Shown: piece by piece, positions 1-7,399 of the stretch
Numbering within the stretch: the first letter of the stretch is position 1
Layout of the letters: the number at the start of each line of letters is the position of its first letter
Source: UBA8437 sp003445035
GTDB taxonomy: Bacteria; Planctomycetota; Planctomycetia; Planctomycetales; Planctomycetaceae
DNA: 10,019 bases
NCBI GenBank assembly: GCA_937901285.1
Contig: CALCHI010000280.1
Coordinates: 1-10,019, forward strand
Direction of reading: 5' to 3'
The notes under the pieces: model-generated
The model's input: only the letters and a program-made list of their open reading frames with translations
Told to the model about the DNA's origin: nothing
Databases searched by the model: none
Made by a program: the position numbers and the translations under genes

Positions 1-135
1 TCCGCCCATCGGTCCACCACCACCACCACCGCCCATCGGACCGCCGCCGCCTGCTCCCCCCGTGGCTCCACCGGCACCTCCGCCAGCACCGCCCATGGCT
101 CCACCGGCACCTCCGCCAGCACCGCCACCGCCACC
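1..135 (-). repeat. Glycine-rich coding repeat with a near-perfect 33-bp tandem duplication
   Basis: This stretch encodes the Gly/Ala-rich tail of the membrane protein. Two adjacent 33-bp copies at 64-96 and 97-129 are identical over their first 30 bases and differ only in the last codon. Towards base 1 the tail continues with poly-Gly runs broken by Pro-Met (GGPMGG). All periods seen are multiples of three, so copy changes would lengthen or shorten the tail without shifting frame. It continues past the left edge. Confidence 0.8.
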
Positions 136-846
136 GCCGGCCGCACCGTCAGCCAAACGAGTGCCGCGGAACAACTGCACGATCTGCAGTTCCTTGACAT
201 GAGAGTCGATGACAGAAACCGTCCCCGAATTCACTTCGCGAACGGCCATCAGCAACGACGAAATCAACCACAGGTCCTCCTGGGCCGAGTAGATCTCTTC
301 GATCGACGGATCGACCGTCCCCCAGGGGAATCGAGAAGGCGTCGGCATGTCCTGGAGAGGGAATCTCACCTTCTGAGGCCCTTGGGCAGCCCCTTCCGGC
401 TGGGCCAACAACCACACCCTTTCAAGCTCTCTCTGGAAATCCAGCCTGTAGAACGTTCGGAGCATGTTCGACTTGCCACCCAGAGACTGTTCGAGCGTCG
501 TCACGTCCTCGAGACAGAAAAATTTGGGTGCACGGCGCCCGATCCGAACGGGCCATCGCTTCAACGGCTTCTGGCTGTCCCACAACTGGGCCGCGGCCAC
601 CGAAGTCCGCGAGGCCATTTCGGTGTTGATCGCATCCAGTTTTTCAATCCAGGCACTGTTCTTCGTCGCGGCCGTCCCGCCCAGGTCCTTGATCTTCTTC
701 AATGACCCATCAAGCTTCGAGACGCCAGTCTTATTGGTTTCATCAACATTGCCCGCCCCACCACTCCACCCGAAGAACGACAGCCCCAGGGCGATGACGA
801 AGAGGATCCAGAACTTGTGGGTCAGCACCGGTTTCAGCTTGTCCAT
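1..846 (-). CDS. Single-pass membrane protein with glycine-rich tail, probable partner of PilM (partial, 3' end outside window)
   Basis: The frame is open for 282 codons from the ATG at 846 down to base 1 and has no stop, so the C-terminus lies outside the window. A GAGGA Shine-Dalgarno (plus-strand 852-856) sits 5 nt before the ATG and supports this start. The protein begins with a short basic stretch and one hydrophobic segment (about residues 11-26, FWILFVIALGLSFFGW), which predicts an inner-membrane anchor with the rest outside the cytoplasm. Residues about 30-235 form a mixed alpha/beta region with no motif I can name (it includes EEIYSAQEDLWLISSLL). From about residue 236 it becomes almost pure Gly/Ala with a few Pro-Met pairs. 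It lies 83 bp downstream of the pilM-like gene on the same strand, so one operon is likely. By position and topology it could be a PilO/GspM-like inner-membrane platform protein; that role is inferred, not seen as a motif. The reality of the gene is much surer than its function. Confidence 0.85.
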   Translation of the reverse strand, partial: MDKLKPVLTHKFWILFVIALGLSFFGWSGGAGNVDETNKTGVSKLDGSLKKIKDLGGTAATKNSAWIEKLDAINTEMASRTSVAAAQLWDSQKPLKRWPVRIGRRAPKFFCLEDVTTLEQSLGGKSNMLRTFYRLDFQRELERVWLLAQPEGAAQGPQKVRFPLQDMPTPSRFPWGTVDPSIEEIYSAQEDLWLISSLLMAVREVNSGTVSVIDSHVKELQIVQLFRGTRLADGAAGGGGGGAGGGAGGAMGGAGGGAGGATGGAGGGGPMGGGGGGGPMGG

Positions 847-929
847 GATCGTCCTCGCAATGTCCCCACGCGGGATAAAGTGTTCACGTCCGTGAGGCGG
901 GGGATTGGGTCTCTGGTTGTGATGTCAGT

Positions 930-3170
930 TCAATTTCCGGTCTGGCGATTGGGAGCACCCGGAGCTGCCGCACCCGGCTGAGTTCCCGGAGCTGCCGCAC
1001 CCGGCTGAGTTCCCGGAGCTACCGCGCCCGGCTGAGTTCCCGGAACTGCCGCACTCGGCTGAGTTCCCGGAGCTGCCGCACCCGGCTGAGTTCCCGGAGC
1101 TACCGCGCCCGGCTGAGTTCCCGGAACTGCCGCACTCGGCTGAGTTCCCGGAGCTGCCGCACCCGGCTGAGCAGTCGCTGCAGCCACTTGCCGTGCACCG
1201 GGTGGAGTCGGTTTCCAGACAAATTCGATCTGGAATGTCGTCTTGTCGACCTTTTCAAACTTGACGTTCTTGGCGGTGGTCTTCTTGGCTTTTGCCGCGG
1301 CAGGAGCTCCAAAGCCTCCGAACGCCGTTGACCCGGATCCGGTAGTAGCACTCATCTTCACTCGACCGGTCGGATCGTAGTTGACCACATCACTCTTGAA
1401 CAAAGTGATCGTCGGGTGCGTCACGCCCAGGGCCTTCATCTTCGGTTGCCGCAGGTTGGTCAGCAGCGTGTTCTGCACATAGAACTGCAACTGGTCTCCA
1501 GCTGCCTGCCCCTTGTGGAAGTGCTCACCAATCAGGGTGAAGACGTATCCACTTCCCGCCGGTGGGGTCCCCTTGTCGGTCTCATCCATGTACGCCCTGC
1601 CATCGACCGACTGAAGGATCTTGTCGAACCAGCCGGTCTTGAGGTCACCGTGTCGCTTGTGAACGACATAAGAGACGTGGACCCGGTTTCGCCGAACCAG
1701 GTTCTGGATGTCCTTCTGATTCCCCACCTCGTAAGGAAGGCACTCGTTGATCGCCTTGAGAATCTCGGGAATCAACTCCCGACGATCCGACCCACCCAGC
1801 AAGGTCTGCTGTCGACTCTGTTCGTCGTCGAAGGTCCCGACCAGGTTGTCGTATTCGCCCTGTTTTCCGGTGATCTCGCCGTACGCCTTGTCACTGTCCT
1901 TGGCCGCCTTGACAACCGCCTCGTTCTGGATCGACCGGGCCACACAACCTCGTGGGACCATGTCGACAGCCATCACCGACAGCGCCAACGACGCGGCGAG
2001 CACCGCCCAGGGCTTCTTCTTCCGGATCAGGCGAGCCGTCTTGATCTCGCTGGGCAACAACGTCGTGTGCACCCGGGTCACATCCAATGACTGCAGCGCC
2101 AGGCCCAGCGGCACCGAGAATGTCAGCACGTTGTCCTGGAATTCGGTCGAGTTGAGCACCTTCTCGCCGATGACCGCCTGCAGCGTTTCGGCTCGTTCGA
2201 CGTCGTACTGCAGGCTCTGCTGCAGGAACTTCTGCAGGCCGGCCAGCTTGAAACCGTTGCCACAACCCAGCACCCGCACGATCTTCGCATCGCGGTTGAC
2301 GCTCGAGAAGTAGCCAATCGATCGCTGGATCTCCGAGACGTACTCGTTGAAAACCGGCCTCAGTGCCTGGAAGACCGCCCGAGGATCCTCGGACTTCGTC
2401 GCGTGGCACTTGAGATGCTCGGCCTTGGCGAACGTCAGTTTCATCTCCTTGGTCAACGCCCGCGTGAAGTGGTTGCCTCCCAGCGGAACGTTGCGGATCC
2501 AGATCTTCGCCCCGTTGGTGATCAACAACGTCGTGTTGTCAGTTCCCATGTCGAGCACGATCGTGTACTCGTCGTCGTCGGCCGGTTCCTCGTCGACCCG
2601 GACGCCCATCTGGTCGTAGCAGACGAAATTGTACAGGGCCAACGGCGCGATCTGGACGAGGTCGACTTCGAGTCCCGCGTCGAGAAACGGCTGCAGCGTC
2701 TCGAACACCTGCTCGCGTTTCATCGCGAACAGGCCGACCTCGGCATTGAGCATGTAGCCGCTGTCCTCGTCGACACTTCCGGAGATCTTCTGGAAGTCCC
2801 AAATGACATCGTCGAGATCAAACGGGATCTGCTGCTTCGCCTCGTACTTGACGATCTCGGCAACCTTGTTCGACTCGACCGGCGGCAGGTTGATGAACCT
2901 CGCCAGGGAGGTCGGGCCGGGCAGGCTGATCGCCACCCTCGCCCCGTCCACGTCGTTGTTCTCGATGAACGTCTCGATCGCCTGAGGAATCAGTTCCTCG
3001 GGAACCGCATCGGGCTGGCTGAGAATCTTGGGGGCATCCGGATCGCCGTACTTGATGTACGCGTGGCCCATGGCCAGCACCTGGTCAGCCGCTTCGGCGT
3101 ACCGCAGCTGCACCGCCTTCAGGCCGGCCTGGCCAATGTCAATTCCCCAAACGTCCTGGCTGTCGGCCAT
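930..3170 (-). CDS. pilM: Type IV pilus assembly protein PilM with fused membrane/extracytoplasmic PilN-like C-terminal region
   Basis: This 746-residue protein starts with a PilM actin-like ATPase domain (about residues 5-375). Visible motifs are the phosphate-1 loop GIDIGQAGLKAV (9-20), the phosphate-2 loop LDMGTDNTTLLI (206-217), the helix EIQRSIGYFSS (280-290) and the adenosine motif GCGNGFKLAGL (302-312). Known PilM proteins are cytoplasmic, about 350 residues long, and bind the N-terminus of PilN to link the pilus motor to the inner-membrane platform. Here a KKK patch and a hydrophobic segment (about 387-405) follow directly, then a 250-residue region that should lie outside the cytoplasm. 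This resembles PilM and a PilN/PilO-like part in one chain. The tail (about 668-740) is a Pro/Ala/Gly repeat. The ATG at 3170 begins MADSQDVWGIDIG, a normal PilM start, with GGGAG 10 nt upstream. The membrane gene downstream is probably co-transcribed. The PilM call is firm; PilN-like identity of the C-terminal half is inferred from topology. A type II secretion GspL-like role is the main alternative. Confidence 0.9.
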   Translation of the reverse strand: MADSQDVWGIDIGQAGLKAVQLRYAEAADQVLAMGHAYIKYGDPDAPKILSQPDAVPEELIPQAIETFIENNDVDGARVAISLPGPTSLARFINLPPVESNKVAEIVKYEAKQQIPFDLDDVIWDFQKISGSVDEDSGYMLNAEVGLFAMKREQVFETLQPFLDAGLEVDLVQIAPLALYNFVCYDQMGVRVDEEPADDDEYTIVLDMGTDNTTLLITNGAKIWIRNVPLGGNHFTRALTKEMKLTFAKAEHLKCHATKSEDPRAVFQALRPVFNEYVSEIQRSIGYFSSVNRDAKIVRVLGCGNGFKLAGLQKFLQQSLQYDVERAETLQAVIGEKVLNSTEFQDNVLTFSVPLGLALQSLDVTRVHTTLLPSEIKTARLIRKKKPWAVLAASLALSVMAVDMVPRGCVARSIQNEAVVKAAKDSDKAYGEITGKQGEYDNLVGTFDDEQSRQQTLLGGSDRRELIPEILKAINECLPYEVGNQKDIQNLVRRNRVHVSYVVHKRHGDLKTGWFDKILQSVDGRAYMDETDKGTPPAGSGYVFTLIGEHFHKGQAAGDQLQFYVQNTLLTNLRQPKMKALGVTHPTITLFKSDVVNYDPTGRVKMSATTGSGSTAFGGFGAPAAAKAKKTTAKNVKFEKVDKTTFQIEFVWKPTPPGARQVAAATAQPGAAAPGTQPSAAVPGTQPGAVAPGTQPGAAAPGTQPSAAVPGTQPGAVAPGTQPGAAAPGTQPGAAAPGAPNRQTGN
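961..1171 (-). repeat. 27-bp tandem repeat (7 full units plus a partial) in the pilM tail
   Basis: Seven full 27-bp units run from 961 to 1149 and a partial eighth reaches about 1171; each encodes a nine-residue unit of the type PGTQPGAAA. Three unit variants occur. The block of three at 988-1068 is repeated base for base at 1069-1149, giving an 81-bp higher-order duplication. The repeat keeps the reading frame, so copy changes alter only tail length. Confidence 0.92.
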
Positions 3171-3565
3171 CTTCGACTGGCTCCCGCGATTTAACCTCGT
3201 TCATTCTACAGCGAATCTCTCGAGATGCACCCGGAGACCGCCCGCAAATCGAGACGAGTTGAATTGTTCTTTCGTAAGGCTATCACGTGATTTTCCGTCC
3301 GGTCAATCGAAACCAGCGACCAACGAAGGTTCGCAGGAATCGTCAGTTTGGACGACCGGACAACCGCTAGAGTTCCGCTGTTTTCACCGGTTTCCTCTGA
3401 ACGCTTGGACGCCACCAGCGGTCCTACTACACTCACAACCCCGACAATCGTGCCGTGGGCGGGTCGAACTCCTCGAGATCACCGACGGCGGTGACCTCGC
3501 CCACTGCAAACCTCTCGCCGAAATGCCGCTGGGGCGGTTCGGTTCGAGCCAAATGGCAGACGGCC
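3171..3565. other. Divergent intergenic region between pilM and the GH38-like gene
   Basis: These 395 bases separate the two divergent starts. I see no convincing gene in it; the GH38-like frame stays open back to a GTG at 3455, but the added residues look non-conserved. AT content is higher at 3255-3310 than in the flanking genes, as expected for a promoter region. Plus-strand candidates are TTGAAT (3259-3264) with TATCAC (3281-3286) at 16-bp spacing, and TTGGAC (3405-3410) with TACACT (3428-3433) at 17-bp spacing. Both are weak matches. No strong hairpin terminator, riboswitch-like structure or sigma-54 -24/-12 site was noticed. Confidence 0.5.
3203..3231 (-). promoter_or_regulatory. Weak candidate promoter for the pilM operon
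   Basis: On the minus strand, TAGAAT (plus 3203-3208) matches the -10 consensus at five of six positions and lies 32 bp before the pilM ATG. At 17-bp spacing the -35 position (3226-3231) reads GGTGCA, which is a poor match. It is the best -10 in the right place, nothing more. Confidence 0.25.
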
Positions 3566-6500
3566 ATGAACCTCATACCAGACGGCCCCGAGAACCATCC
3601 TCCGAGCGATTCGAATCCAGACGAACAGCAGCCGTCGGACGAATTCACGCCGGATGCTCCTGCGGACGGTTCCACTCCCGATCAGCAACAGACGCTCGAG
3701 ACTCTCACCGACGTCGTCATCCTGATCCCCAGCCACAGCCTCGAGGACTTTCCAACCGAGTTGGACGAGGACGAGGCCGCGAGCCTGCTGAATGCGTTCG
3801 CCGTGGCCTGGCACCCGCGACTGCTGGCGACCACCGGAGTGATTCCCAACTGGCAGCGGGCTGACGAGCCGACCGATCCCACCGCCGGCCAGTTGTTCCT
3901 GATCCCCACGGCCAGCACCGACTGGCTTGGTCACGACTGGGCCACTCGGGCCCGGGAAGCCGGCTGCGGCGTGATCACCGATCTCTCCGACCGTGACGAG
4001 ATGGTCGCCGCCGCACTGTCGTTGCTCGGCGAAGACCGGGAAGCCACACCGCTGGACCCCGACCTCACCGCCGACTTCCTGGCCCTGGGCAGCTGTTACC
4101 TGCAGATGGAGTTGCTGACCCGGCACATGCACCACTTCGGCAACCTCGACGAGGTGTTCCTGCAACGCGAGGCGGTGATGGCCGCCGAATCGGTGATCGC
4201 TGAGGATCCCGAGACCGCTCGAACGCATCTCAAAAGCTGCTTCGAGTCGTTGCACGAGGCCCGCGAACGGTTCTACCCGGTCGACTGTTACCTCATCGAC
4301 CTGTGCCTGATCGTCCCGGAAGTGGCCGACGAGCACTTCCGGAAGTTGCTGGTCGGAGAATTGCCGGTCAACCTGCTACTGCGAGCTGCCGACGCCGTGA
4401 CAATCGTGGAGGAACATCCCGAGTTGGCCGGGCTGATTCGCGAGGCATGGGAGCGGGAGACCATCGACGTGGTGGGAGGGGACCACGAGGAGATCCCCGT
4501 CCCGCTGGTGCCCCTGGACTCGCTGTTGTGGGACCTGCAACGGGGACGCCGGACGCTGAAACAGCTCTTCGGTCGTGAACCGACCACCTGGGCCCGCCGC
4601 CGCTTCGGCCTGGCCAACCTGCTTCCCCAGCTGCTCTCCCGCAGCGGCTATCACTCGGCCCTCCACTTCCTGCTCGATGACGGACTCTATCCCGACAGCG
4701 AACAGAGCAAGTTGCGATGGGAAGGCTGTGACGGCACGGTGCTGGACGCGATGTCGAGAATCCCCCTGGCGGCCGAGGGTGCGACCAGTTTCCTGAGGTT
4801 CCCGATGAGGATGGCCGAGTCGATGGAAGAGGACCAGTCGGCGGCATTGATGCTCGCTCGCTGGCCGGAGATCGTCTCGCCGTGGTACGAGGACCTGGTA
4901 AGGATGCACGCCTACGCTCCCTGCCTGGGCCGCTTCGTCACCCTCGACGACTACTTCCAGAACACCGACACCCCCGGCCGCATCTCCTCCTACAACGCCA
5001 GCGAGTACCTCGCCCCGTTCCTGACCCAATCGGTGGCCGGCCAGGACCCCGACCCCGTCAGTCGCCACCTGGACCACTTCTCCCGCCGCGGCCGCTTCGA
5101 TGCCGCCGCCTGGTGCGACAGCCTGTCCCAACTGCTGGCCGGCGTACGGCTCGACGCTGACGGCCAGGCCGACCTCGAATCCCTGGTCGAAACCGCCGGG
5201 TGCGAGGGGGACGAGGAAGATCGCGAGCGGGCCGACTCGGCCGTCGAGACTTTCACAGAGGAAGCGACCGGAAGACTGGCCGGGTTGATCACCGGAGCGA
5301 GTGCCGCCACCGGGGAAACCGGCCAGTTGATCGTCAACACGCTCTCGTTCCCCCGCACCGTTGCGGTGGGATTGCCCGACGGCCACGCCGCACCGGCCGA
5401 TACGCCCGGGCTCCGTGGCATCCAGGACACCGCCAACGGACGCCAGGCAATCATCGACCTGCCCGCCTCGGGATACACCTGGTTGCCGTCGTCTCCGGGC
5501 CCCGCCGAAACCGCCGACGAAAACGCCGCACTGGCGGACGAACTGCTGCTGCGAAACGAATTCTTCGAGGTGCACATCAACCCGCAGACCGGGGGCATCG
5601 AGAGGATCAAGGGCTACGGACGGCAGCCCAACGTGCTCAGCCAGCAACTCGCCTTCCGCTTTCCCCGAGAACGGACCGTGCCGACCGGCGACGACGACGA
5701 TGAGTCCCAGGAAACCAGCACCTGGTATTCGGAAATGGTCGGCCACGGGGTCGAGATACTCTCGGCCGGCCCCCACGTCGGAGAAATCCGTACCCACGGG
5801 GAAATCATCGACCAGTTGTCCGGAACGCGCATCGCCGGGTTCCGCCAGACGTTCCGTACGCTGAGATACCGGCCGAGTGTCGAAGTGGAGATTGAACTCG
5901 AACTCGACCAACTCCCCGAGGGGGACCCCTGGAGCAATTACCTGTCGGCACGGTTCGCCTACGGCGACGCCACCGCGGCCATCACCCGCAGCGTGCTCGG
6001 CAGCGCCCAGCCGGCCGGGAACGACCGGTTCGAGAGTCCCTACTACGTCGAGATCGCCAACGAATCCAACCGCGTGACACTGGTCGCTCCCGGGATGCCG
6101 TTCTATCGCAAGACCGGAGACCGCATGATCGACGCGATCCTGGTCCCCGAAGGCGAACAGCGGCGGAAGTTCTCGATGACGATTACCGTCGACCAGGCCT
6201 ACCCGATGCAGGAAGCCCTCGATCACCTGGTGCCTCCCGTGGTCCGTCACGGGGTGCCCGGCCCCCCCGCGGCCGGCGGCCAGGGATGGTTCTTTCACCT
6301 CGACAGCCGCAACGTCCAGATCACACGGGTGCTCGACCTGGCCGATCTGCCCAGTTGGACTCCCGATGAAACGGTCGACGACCCGATCGATGACGGATAC
6401 GGAGATCTCGACGGCTCGGGGCAGCCTGAAACGGATCCGAACGAACAGGACCAGTGGTCGGAATACGACCAGCCCACCCTGCCCGACGGGTTTGGTTTCG

Positions 6501-6688
6501 CCGTGCGATTGCAGGAGACCGAGGGTCGACACCGCAGCACGACACTCCGATGCTGGCGAACGCCGATCATGGCCCGGCAGCGTGACTTCGAGGGCCGAAC
6601 GCTGGCCGAGTTGCCAATCGAAGGCGATGGGGTGCGTGTCGACCTGACCGCTCACGAAATCGCCGACATCGAATTGAGGTTCGACTGA
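3566..6688 (+). CDS. GH38/GH57-fold alpha-mannosidase-like protein with altered active site
   Basis: This 1040-residue protein has the layout of a GH38 enzyme: an N-terminal alpha/beta barrel, a helical middle and a C-terminal beta-sandwich. After a disordered acidic/Pro-rich leader (1-45), the first barrel strand VVILIPSHSLEDFP places H57 and D61 near where GH38 enzymes carry the metal-binding HxD. Residues about 310-370 follow the GH38 pattern: GG-(D)HEE-P, then a helix, LFGREPTTWARRRFG (W342 to G348), LLPQLLSRSGY and RWEGCDGT. GH38 enzymes have W-x-[IV]-D-x-F-G there, with Asp as nucleophile; here that position is R345. The C-terminal sandwich starts near 588 (LIVNTLSFPR) and includes a GH38-like stretch near 745-790 (FRQTFRTLRYRP). 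An acidic insert lies at about 933-970. No signal peptide is visible, so it is probably cytoplasmic. I chose the ATG at 3566; the frame is also open from a GTG at 3455, but those 37 residues look basic and low-complexity. Neither start has a clear Shine-Dalgarno. Mannosidase activity is doubtful; the fold assignment is more secure. Confidence 0.72.
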   Translation: MNLIPDGPENHPPSDSNPDEQQPSDEFTPDAPADGSTPDQQQTLETLTDVVILIPSHSLEDFPTELDEDEAASLLNAFAVAWHPRLLATTGVIPNWQRADEPTDPTAGQLFLIPTASTDWLGHDWATRAREAGCGVITDLSDRDEMVAAALSLLGEDREATPLDPDLTADFLALGSCYLQMELLTRHMHHFGNLDEVFLQREAVMAAESVIAEDPETARTHLKSCFESLHEARERFYPVDCYLIDLCLIVPEVADEHFRKLLVGELPVNLLLRAADAVTIVEEHPELAGLIREAWERETIDVVGGDHEEIPVPLVPLDSLLWDLQRGRRTLKQLFGREPTTWARRRFGLANLLPQLLSRSGYHSALHFLLDDGLYPDSEQSKLRWEGCDGTVLDAMSRIPLAAEGATSFLRFPMRMAESMEEDQSAALMLARWPEIVSPWYEDLVRMHAYAPCLGRFVTLDDYFQNTDTPGRISSYNASEYLAPFLTQSVAGQDPDPVSRHLDHFSRRGRFDAAAWCDSLSQLLAGVRLDADGQADLESLVETAGCEGDEEDRERADSAVETFTEEATGRLAGLITGASAATGETGQLIVNTLSFPRTVAVGLPDGHAAPADTPGLRGIQDTANGRQAIIDLPASGYTWLPSSPGPAETADENAALADELLLRNEFFEVHINPQTGGIERIKGYGRQPNVLSQQLAFRFPRERTVPTGDDDDESQETSTWYSEMVGHGVEILSAGPHVGEIRTHGEIIDQLSGTRIAGFRQTFRTLRYRPSVEVEIELELDQLPEGDPWSNYLSARFAYGDATAAITRSVLGSAQPAGNDRFESPYYVEIANESNRVTLVAPGMPFYRKTGDRMIDAILVPEGEQRRKFSMTITVDQAYPMQEALDHLVPPVVRHGVPGPPAAGGQGWFFHLDSRNVQITRVLDLADLPSWTPDETVDDPIDDGYGDLDGSGQPETDPNEQDQWSEYDQPTLPDGFGFAVRLQETEGRHRSTTLRCWRTPIMARQRDFEGRTLAELPIEGDGVRVDLTAHEIADIELRFD

Positions 6689-6706
6689 ACCGTGATGTCC
6701 AGGGAT

Positions 6707-6713
6707 GGGAAGG
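6707..6713 (+). promoter_or_regulatory. Shine-Dalgarno that decides the cmk start
   Basis: The sequence GGGAAGG ends 10 nt before the ATG at 6724. It is too close (1 nt) to serve the in-frame GTG at 6715. This, with the fact that CMP kinases usually begin just before the IVTIDGPAGSGKST P-loop, favours the ATG at 6724. Confidence 0.55.
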
Positions 6714-6723
6714 TGTGCCGGAG

Positions 6724-7389
6724 ATGATTGTCACGATCGACGGACCGGCCGGATCGGGCAAGAGCACCGCAGCCCGCGGACTGGCCGCCCGGCTGGGCTT
6801 CGACTACATCGACACCGGTGCGATGTACCGCGCCGTGGCCCACAGTTGCCTCGCAGCCGGCATCGACTCGACCGACCGGGTGAGCGTGACCGAGCGGGCG
6901 GCTCAATTGAGGATCGGTTTCGACGGCCAGGACGTGCTTCTCGACGGCGTCAACATCTCCGCCGCGCTCCGATCTCCCTCGATCTCCGAAGCCGCCTCCC
7001 GGGTCGCCCAGCACCCCGGTGTCCGTGCCGAGATGGTCCGGCAGCAACAGGCAATGGTGCAGGAGCGCGACCTGGTGACCGAGGGACGAGACCAGGGGAC
7101 CGAGGTCTTCCCCGACGCGGAGTGCAAGTTCTTTCTGGAGGCCAGTGCCGAGGTCCGGGCGGTGCGGCGGCAGGAAGAACTGCTCTCCCGGGGTGTTGAG
7201 GTGCCGCTCGAAGAGACCCTCGAGCAGATACGACAGCGGGACCACCGCGACCGGACACGGGAGATCAGCCCGCTCCGCCCGGCCGACGACGCGATCGTCA
7301 TCGACTCCTCGGAACTCACCGCCGACGGCGTGCTCGACCGGTTCGAGGCGCACGTGCGACGGTGCCTCGAAGATCCCCGCGGCAGCTAG
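6724..7389 (+). CDS. cmk: Cytidylate kinase (CMP/dCMP kinase)
   Basis: This 221-residue protein transfers phosphate from ATP to CMP or dCMP, giving CDP or dCDP for RNA, DNA and lipid synthesis; it acts in the cytoplasm. The P-loop GPAGSGKST is at residues 7-15 and the motif DTGAMYR (30-36) follows, both diagnostic of the family. The substrate-binding stretch EGRDQGTEVFPDA (120-132) has Gln where the E. coli enzyme has Met (GRDMGT), and the lid-side motif RDHRDRTREISPLRPADDA lies near residues 175-195. Length is normal for bacterial Cmk. It starts 35 bp after the GH38-like gene, so the two are probably co-transcribed. Its TAG stop overlaps the stop of the convergent response-regulator gene. 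In many bacteria cmk lies next to rpsA or plsC; neither is here. An alternative start is the GTG at 6715, adding three residues. Confidence 0.95.
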   Translation: MIVTIDGPAGSGKSTAARGLAARLGFDYIDTGAMYRAVAHSCLAAGIDSTDRVSVTERAAQLRIGFDGQDVLLDGVNISAALRSPSISEAASRVAQHPGVRAEMVRQQQAMVQERDLVTEGRDQGTEVFPDAECKFFLEASAEVRAVRRQEELLSRGVEVPLEETLEQIRQRDHRDRTREISPLRPADDAIVIDSSELTADGVLDRFEAHVRRCLEDPRGS

Positions 7390-7399
7390 TGCGCCGGGG
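7375..7399. terminator. Imperfect palindrome across the shared stop codons, possible bidirectional terminator
   Basis: A 25-base inverted repeat has arms CCCCG (7375-7379) and CGGGG (7395-7399), two mismatches, then GCA/TGC pairs (7382-7384 and 7390-7392), with GCTAG in the loop. It is centred on the overlapping stop codons of cmk and the response regulator. There is no T-tract on either side, so it is not a classical intrinsic terminator. The structure could slow or stop polymerase from both directions, but this is inference. Confidence 0.3.

Noticed and set aside
199..895. Two overlapping plus-strand open frames opposite the glycine-rich membrane protein
   Set aside because: The minus-strand frame has a good Shine-Dalgarno, an anchor helix and operon position with pilM; the plus-strand products look random.
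884..895. Small palindrome TCACG-TC-CGTGA between pilM and the downstream gene
   Set aside because: Five-base arms with a two-base centre are too short to support an operator or terminator call.
961..1171. Possible CRISPR-like array because of regular 27-bp periodicity
   Set aside because: There are no unique spacers; the units are contiguous, in frame and encode a Pro/Ala/Gly tail.
2403..3194. A 263-codon open frame on the plus strand opposite pilM
   Set aside because: It lies wholly over the conserved PilM ATPase domain and its translation is Arg/Val/Asp-rich without domain signs.
3455..3565. A longer GTG start for the GH38-like protein
   Set aside because: The extra 37 residues are Ser/Pro/basic and look unconserved, and no Shine-Dalgarno is seen; the ATG at 3566 is preferred, though not proven.
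4376..6655. A 759-codon open frame on the minus strand opposite the GH38-like gene
   Set aside because: It is a GC-rich shadow of the sense gene; its translation has no recognisable motif, while the plus-strand frame has a clear domain pattern.
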